Shown piece after piece: positions 58,094 to 62,306 of a stretch of DNA of 62,306 bases. How positions within the stretch are numbered: position 1 is the stretch's first letter; every line of letters begins with the position of its first letter. Below the pieces are notes generated by a model, which searched no databases, had not been told where the DNA came from, and saw only the letters and a list, made by a program, of their open reading frames with translations. This DNA is from Methylophaga sp. UBA2689 (GTDB lineage Bacteria > Pseudomonadota > Gammaproteobacteria > Nitrosococcales > Methylophagaceae). A program made the translations under genes and the position numbers. The stretch covers positions 1 to 62,306 of the forward strand of contig DELT01000094.1 of the NCBI GenBank assembly GCA_002354555.1. The letters run 5' to 3'.

Positions 58094-59257
58094 ATGAAAC
58101 ATACCGCCAAGTTACCTGCACCTGACCCCATTGCGCAACAGCATAGCGATCAACTGTTGCAACTGATTTTTCAGACCATAGAAGCCCGGAATGGTTGGCT
58201 GAGCTTTGCAGAATTTATGCAGATGGCCTTATACCAACCTGGACTCGGTTATTACAGCAATGGCTTAAGCAAGATCGGCGAAGCAGGGGATTTTATTACA
58301 GCACCGGAAATAAGCCCGTTATTTTCTATGGCGCTGGGCAATCATATTGCTGATGTGCTCAGACAAATACCGGCGGCAGATTGCCTGGAATTTGGCGCAG
58401 GCAACGGTCAAATGGCGGTCGATATTCTGCAGTATCTGCAGGAAATTGACTGCCTGCCGGCACATTACTATATTATCGAAGCTAGTGCCCACTTACGCCA
58501 TAGGCAGCAAGAAATAATCCATAAACATTTTGGAAGCGAACAAAATCGTATAATTTGGCTGGATCAACTGCCTGCTGAATTCACCGGAGTCATCATTGCA
58601 AATGAAGTGTGCGATGCCATGCCTGTGCATCGAATGCAGTTTGAAGAAAATCAGATTCTGGAGTTAGGAGTAGGGCAGGAAGAAGGGCAACTGACATGGC
58701 TGTCACAAACGGTGACTGATCCTTTTTTACAGACACGTTGCGAACAGATTTATCCTTTACTGCAGCAGTTTCCCTATCAGACAGAAGTGGCTATGCAAGC
58801 ACCTGCCTGGCTTTGCACTATCGCCGAAATACTGACACAGGGTGCTATATATTTGATTGATTATGGCTATGAAGCCAGTGACTATTTTCATCCCTTGCGG
58901 CATCAGGGCATGTTGCGTTGCCACTATCAACATCAGGTACATAATGATCCATTGACTCTGATCGGTTTGCAGGATATTACTGCCCATGTGGACTTCACAG
59001 CATTAGCTGAAACAGCCCATGCAAAAGGACTGCAAGTCGAGGGTTATCAGCGGCAGAGTGATTTTCTGCTGGCAGGTGACATTCTCAATCTCAGCCAACA
59101 GAATGCGCCAGATTCCTTTCAGCAGATGCAACAGGCCGCAGCTTTGAAACGTTTATTATTACCAGAACAGATGGGAGAACTGTTTAAAGTGCTCAGTCTG
59201 TCAAAAAATGTCGATATGGCTCGCTCCAAATCCGCTGATTTGCGTTATCGTCTTTAA
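58094..59257 (+). CDS. MidA/NDUFAF7-family SAM-dependent methyltransferase
   Basis: A 387-residue protein of the DUF185 family; the mitochondrial relative NDUFAF7 methylates an arginine of complex I. The signature segment WLSFAEFMQMALYQPGLGYY is followed by GDFITAPEISPLFSMALG, the SAM-binding CLEFGAGNGQMAVDIL, and IIANEVCDAMPVHR, with LIDYGYEASDYFH later. The bacterial substrate is unknown. A terminator follows. Confidence 0.9.
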   Translation: MKHTAKLPAPDPIAQQHSDQLLQLIFQTIEARNGWLSFAEFMQMALYQPGLGYYSNGLSKIGEAGDFITAPEISPLFSMALGNHIADVLRQIPAADCLEFGAGNGQMAVDILQYLQEIDCLPAHYYIIEASAHLRHRQQEIIHKHFGSEQNRIIWLDQLPAEFTGVIIANEVCDAMPVHRMQFEENQILELGVGQEEGQLTWLSQTVTDPFLQTRCEQIYPLLQQFPYQTEVAMQAPAWLCTIAEILTQGAIYLIDYGYEASDYFHPLRHQGMLRCHYQHQVHNDPLTLIGLQDITAHVDFTALAETAHAKGLQVEGYQRQSDFLLAGDILNLSQQNAPDSFQQMQQAAALKRLLLPEQMGELFKVLSLSKNVDMARSKSADLRYRL

Positions 59258-59267
59258 AGATTGCAAT

Positions 59268-59293
59268 AAAAAAGGCGCCGAAGCGCCCTTTTT
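59268..59293. terminator. Bidirectional terminator after the MidA-like gene
   Basis: Stem GGCGC-CGAA-GCGCC with flanking AAAAA and TTTTT runs between two convergent genes. Confidence 0.75.
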
Positions 59294-59311
59294 AAAAACA
59301 TTTAGAAATCA

Positions 59312-60187
59312 TTATTGCTGATTACTTTCGTCCAATTGTTGTTTGAGCTGTTCAAGCTGCTCAGACATTTCAAACAGGACTTCCTTAATATTGGCCACAT
59401 CATCAGTCAAATTATCTGTTTGACGTTTGGTTCTGGCAATTTCTTCACGCATTTCAGGCGTTAATGCGCCGGTATCCTGTCCTTTACGCTCAGCTGCAGA
59501 CGCTAATACGGTAGGGATATCAATCACTAGCCAGTCAGACCGTTCAGAGCCATCTTCTTGGTGATATGAAATGCCATTATCTAAAGCAATTTTGGTTGCT
59601 GGATCAGAATCGGACTTACGGGTACCCGGTAATAATGGATTTACCCGACGATCTATTTCCTGACCAGTATATTGTTCTTTATCGCGATATTCCTGATGAA
59701 CAAGTCCAAAGATAATATTCAAGCGGCCATTGTTATCAACAAACACGCGGCCACTGTTGGTTTTACGTTCCGCCGCAATCGCTCCGGCATGAACCCCTAG
59801 CGTGACAAAGGTAATATCTTCGTTGGGTTGGGCACGATTTAAACCCTGTGCTAGGGTTGAACTTAAAATTTGCAATTCACCCGGTGAAAACAACGGAACT
59901 TGCTGAGTTCTCAGTAACACACGCTGATTAACATATAGCGATGAAAGCACTTCACGCATTTCATCCTGATTGATTGGCAAAGGGTGCTGATTGGTTCCAG
60001 GCTGATCGCGCTCTACCAGCCGAACGTATTGCAGATTTGACTCCCACAGTACCGGACCACTTTGTGACATAACGACTTCATCATCATCTGATGATTTCTT
60101 ACTGAATGGGTTGCCACAGGCAGACAAGCCGACAGTCATTGCCACACTGAGTGCAATGATGCTGCTGTATTTCACAATGCCTTGCAT
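59312..60187 (-). CDS. Lipoprotein with C-terminal coiled coil
   Basis: A 291-residue predicted lipoprotein (signal IIALSVAMTVGLSAC, Cys24). The mature part is a soluble domain with NQRVLLRTQQVPLFSPGELQ, VHAGAIAAERK and GRLNIIFGLVHQEYRDK, then a predicted coiled coil (about 240-288, Leu/Glu/Gln heptads). I do not recognise the family. It is 24 bp after gpsA on the same strand and may be the last gene of that operon. Confidence 0.7.
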   Translation of the reverse strand: MQGIVKYSSIIALSVAMTVGLSACGNPFSKKSSDDDEVVMSQSGPVLWESNLQYVRLVERDQPGTNQHPLPINQDEMREVLSSLYVNQRVLLRTQQVPLFSPGELQILSSTLAQGLNRAQPNEDITFVTLGVHAGAIAAERKTNSGRVFVDNNGRLNIIFGLVHQEYRDKEQYTGQEIDRRVNPLLPGTRKSDSDPATKIALDNGISYHQEDGSERSDWLVIDIPTVLASAAERKGQDTGALTPEMREEIARTKRQTDNLTDDVANIKEVLFEMSEQLEQLKQQLDESNQQ

Positions 60188-60211
60188 ATAATTTTCCTCA
60201 ATTAATTCGTA

Positions 60212-61240
60212 TCACGATTTTCCGATTACCGGAGATTCTGCTTTTTGTTCACGACATAATAATGCCTGAACCGATTTGCGCGGATCGTACCCTTCAAACA
60301 GGATTTTGCATACCTGCTCAACAATTGGCATCTCAACACCCGCCTGTTGAGCACGTAATAAAACTTCTCTGGCAGCGTGCATACCTTCTACCGTCTTACC
60401 GACTTTTGAAACCGATTCATCAACAGTAAGACCCGAACCAATCGCTAAGCCCAGCTGGCGATTGCGGCTCTGATTATCAGTACAGGTCAGGATCAAATCC
60501 CCCATACCAGACAGGCCAAACATGGTTTCTGGTTCAGCTCCCAGTACACTGGCTAAACGCATAATTTCTGCCATACCGCGGGTCAACAGAGCGGCACGGG
60601 CGTTGGCACCATATCCTAATCCGTCACAGATACCTGCGGCAATTGCCAACACGTTTTTCACCGTACCTCCAACTTGCACCCCTAAAACATCCTCAGTGGT
60701 GTAAGCCCGCAAAGCAGGTCCATGAAGCGCATTTGCCAAGGCTTTGGCAAACTCTGTATCGCGGGAAGCGACAGTTAAAGCGGTGGGCAATCCGGCCGCA
60801 ACTTCCGCGGCGAACGATGGACCAGAAACGACGGCTAAAGCATGTTTAGGACCAAGAATTTCAATAGCCGTATCATGTAGAAATTGACCATTGTGGGGGG
60901 TTAAACCTTTGGTTGCCCAACTTATCGGGATATCTGCAGACAAAAAAGGTTTAATGCAATGCAATATTTCACTAAACGCCAGACTTGGCACTGAAACCAT
61001 TACATGTCTGCAATTTTTCAGGGACTTTTCCAAATCCATTTCAATTTTCAATGTATCCGGAAAAATAATTTCCGGTAGATAGCGGCTGTTCATCCGTTCA
61101 GCCGCTATCCGGGAAAGCTGTTCTTTGTCACGACCCCAAAGCCAGACTTCATGGCCATTTCGAGCCATGGCAAAAGCCAGCGCCGTACCCCAGGCTCCGG
61201 CACCAATGACAACTGTTGGCATTAAAGAAGAAGCGGTCAT
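60212..61240 (-). CDS. gpsA: NAD(P)-dependent glycerol-3-phosphate dehydrogenase
   Basis: A 342-residue enzyme that makes sn-glycerol-3-phosphate for phospholipids. Rossmann motif VVIGAGAWGTALAFAMARNG; SWATKGL and VVSGPSFAAEVAAGLPTA; the catalytic Lys in GGTVKNVLAIAAGICDGLGYGANARAAL. The ATG is 15 bp after the secB stop, in the order grxC-secB-gpsA. PlsY, encoded at 55.9 kb, uses its product. Confidence 0.96.
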   Translation of the reverse strand: MTASSLMPTVVIGAGAWGTALAFAMARNGHEVWLWGRDKEQLSRIAAERMNSRYLPEIIFPDTLKIEMDLEKSLKNCRHVMVSVPSLAFSEILHCIKPFLSADIPISWATKGLTPHNGQFLHDTAIEILGPKHALAVVSGPSFAAEVAAGLPTALTVASRDTEFAKALANALHGPALRAYTTEDVLGVQVGGTVKNVLAIAAGICDGLGYGANARAALLTRGMAEIMRLASVLGAEPETMFGLSGMGDLILTCTDNQSRNRQLGLAIGSGLTVDESVSKVGKTVEGMHAAREVLLRAQQAGVEMPIVEQVCKILFEGYDPRKSVQALLCREQKAESPVIGKS

Positions 61241-61255
61241 GACCGTGTAGACAAA

Positions 61256-61738
61256 CTAGTGCGTAGCTTGTGCTGCTTCCATCTGCTGACGTGCCTGATC
61301 AATCTGATGTTTGTAGACTGCATCAAAGTTCACTGGCGCCAGTACGAGTTGTGGAAAACCACCTTTGATAACCACATCAGAAATAACTTCCCGCGCAAAA
61401 GGGAAAATAGTATTCGGGCAATAACTGCCAATCAGGGGACCCATCTCTTCTTTGCTGTAACCGGTCAAGGTGAAAATTCCAGCCTGTTTAACTTCCGCCA
61501 AAAATGCCACTTGATCATTAACTTTCGCGGTGACTGTGACGACCAGAACAATTTCATGGGTATCTTCATCGATACGGTTATATTCATTACCCAATTGCAG
61601 ATCCAGTTTTGGTTTCCATTCTTCACGGAAAATGGCTGGAGAATTAGGCGTTTCAAATGAAATATCTTTGGTGTAGATCTTCTGAATGATGAACTTCGGT
61701 TGTTGTTCTTCAGTTGCTGCTGTGTTTTCTTCAGCCAT
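61256..61738 (-). CDS. secB: Protein-export chaperone SecB
   Basis: A 160-residue SecB, the cytoplasmic tetrameric chaperone delivering preproteins to SecA. KFIIQKIYTKDISFETPNSP is the family start; LGNEYNRIDEDTHEIVLVVTV and YCPNTIFPFAREVISDVVIKGGFPQL follow, and the acidic beta-strands bind SecA. Between grxC and gpsA, the conserved gammaproteobacterial order. Confidence 0.97.
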   Translation of the reverse strand: MAEENTAATEEQQPKFIIQKIYTKDISFETPNSPAIFREEWKPKLDLQLGNEYNRIDEDTHEIVLVVTVTAKVNDQVAFLAEVKQAGIFTLTGYSKEEMGPLIGSYCPNTIFPFAREVISDVVIKGGFPQLVLAPVNFDAVYKHQIDQARQQMEAAQATH

Positions 61739-61759
61739 GATTTTCCCTCTCTTTAGAAT

Positions 61760-62017
61760 TTAATTGTTTGTCAGTAAAACGTCGAGCTGCCCCGAACGGT
61801 CGATATCAACCAAATCGGTATATCCACCCATTGATTTACCATTAATGAATATTTGCGGCACGGTACGTTGCTGACTTTTTTGCATCATTTCCTGGCGTTT
61901 TTCTGGATGCTGATCCACACGGATTTCGTCATAACTGACACCTTTCCGATCCAGTAACTGCTTTGCCATTGTGCAGTACGGGCAATGCGCGGATGAATAA
62001 ATGATGACTTTGCTCAT
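61760..62017 (-). CDS. grxC: Glutaredoxin 3
   Basis: An 85-residue dithiol glutaredoxin: VIIYSSAHCPYCTMAKQLL (active CPYC at about 11-14), TVPQIFING with the cis-Pro and SMGGYTDLVDID. The ATG at 62017, with GGAG upstream, replaces a longer frame to 62059. It sits before secB and after the rhodanese gene, and may serve the glutathione peroxidase system of the window. Confidence 0.95.
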   Translation of the reverse strand: MSKVIIYSSAHCPYCTMAKQLLDRKGVSYDEIRVDQHPEKRQEMMQKSQQRTVPQIFINGKSMGGYTDLVDIDRSGQLDVLLTNN

Positions 62018-62033
62018 AACAACACTCCAACTC

Positions 62034-62306
62034 TTAACTAAATAACGGCAGTTTGGCATCTCGCCATGCGTGCAGACCGCCTGACATTACATAAATATTG
62101 GTGTAGCCATGCTTTTTGAACTGTTTGGCAGCGGCTTTTGAACGCTGACCACTATCACACACCAGAACCAGAGGCTGATCCTTCTTTTTTAGCGACTTGA
62201 GATTCGCCTCGATATCGGCTAACGGCACATTAACGGAATCGACTATATGTGAAGTTTCAAATGCATCTTTATCGCGGATATCGACAAAACAGCCTTTTTG
62301 CTGATT
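62034..62306 (-). CDS. Rhodanese-domain protein (YibN-like), 5' truncated by window edge
   Basis: The readable 90 residues are the C-terminal rhodanese domain: FVDIRDKDAFETSHIVDSVN, then LVLVCDSGQRSKAAAKQFKK with the active-site Cys and GGLHAWRDAKLPLF. The frame remains open to the window edge, so the N-terminus (usually with a membrane helix in YibN) is missing. The order yibN-grxC-secB-gpsA is conserved in gammaproteobacteria. Confidence 0.9.
   Translation of the reverse strand, partial: NQQKGCFVDIRDKDAFETSHIVDSVNVPLADIEANLKSLKKKDQPLVLVCDSGQRSKAAAKQFKKHGYTNIYVMSGGLHAWRDAKLPLFS

Overview
The window looks like chromosomal DNA of a methylotrophic gammaproteobacterium, most likely Methylophaga or a close relative. 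The reasons are a 23-residue pqqA gene (PQQ precursor peptide), classical gammaproteobacterial blocks (rpsU-yqeY-dnaG-rpoD diverging from tsaD; yibN-grxC-secB-gpsA), many envelope and stress genes, and a moderate GC content. Genus assignment is inference; no rRNA lies in the window.

Layout. 1-2.4 kb: a glutathione-dependent peroxiredoxin, glutathione reductase and an orphan pqqA with its own UUCG terminator. 2.4-9.5 kb: a renalase-like flavoprotein, a lipoprotein esterase, a small membrane protein, a WG-repeat protein, and a sensor kinase/sigma-54 activator pair diverging from a DUF4168 gene that carries a good sigma-54 promoter. 9.5-17.4 kb: a CzcCBA heavy-metal efflux operon, a His-rich exported protein altered by a 32-bp tandem duplication, a lipoprotein and a sodium:solute symporter. 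17.4-20.6 kb: small envelope/stress proteins (YjfB, YqjE- and YqjD-like, DUF1328, a small lipoprotein) and a Crp/Fnr-type regulator. 20.6-29 kb: a molybdenum hydroxylase operon with its XdhC and MocA maturation factors, Tpx, and a stand-alone molybdopterin oxidoreductase followed by a 267-bp palindromic repeat element. 29.3-33.2 kb: TolC, OmpA and FecR-domain genes, entericidin, Pmp3 and an ankyrin protein. 33.4-36.5 kb: fba-fbp-tpiA.

36.4-50.3 kb is a tRNA-anchored accretion zone. An intact CAU-anticodon tRNA lies next to rpoD. A 6.9-kb integrative island (integrase, AlpA-like protein, RepA-like ATPase, a decayed MvaI/BcnI-like nuclease and an uncharacterised three-gene operon) is bounded by 50-bp perfect direct repeats of the tRNA 3' part. 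Beyond it sits a dabB-dabA-cysD-DUF6671 operon, fully translationally coupled, with a divergent LysR gene; DabAB is an energy-coupled inorganic carbon uptake system. Its far edge is marked by a third, diverged copy of the same tRNA segment, which now encodes the last 12 residues and stop codon of tpiA.

50.3-62.3 kb is core genome: the macromolecular synthesis operon, tsaD, plsY, folate genes folB-folK with folM overlapping folK tail to tail by 69 bp, a MidA-type methyltransferase, a coiled-coil lipoprotein, and gpsA-secB-grxC-rhodanese.

The best candidates for something undescribed are the coupled DabAB-CysD-DUF6671 operon, the three-gene cargo operon of the island, the tRNA-derived C-terminus of TpiA, and the kinase/activator/DUF4168 regulon. 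All calls rest on reading the sequence and remembered family features; no search was run.
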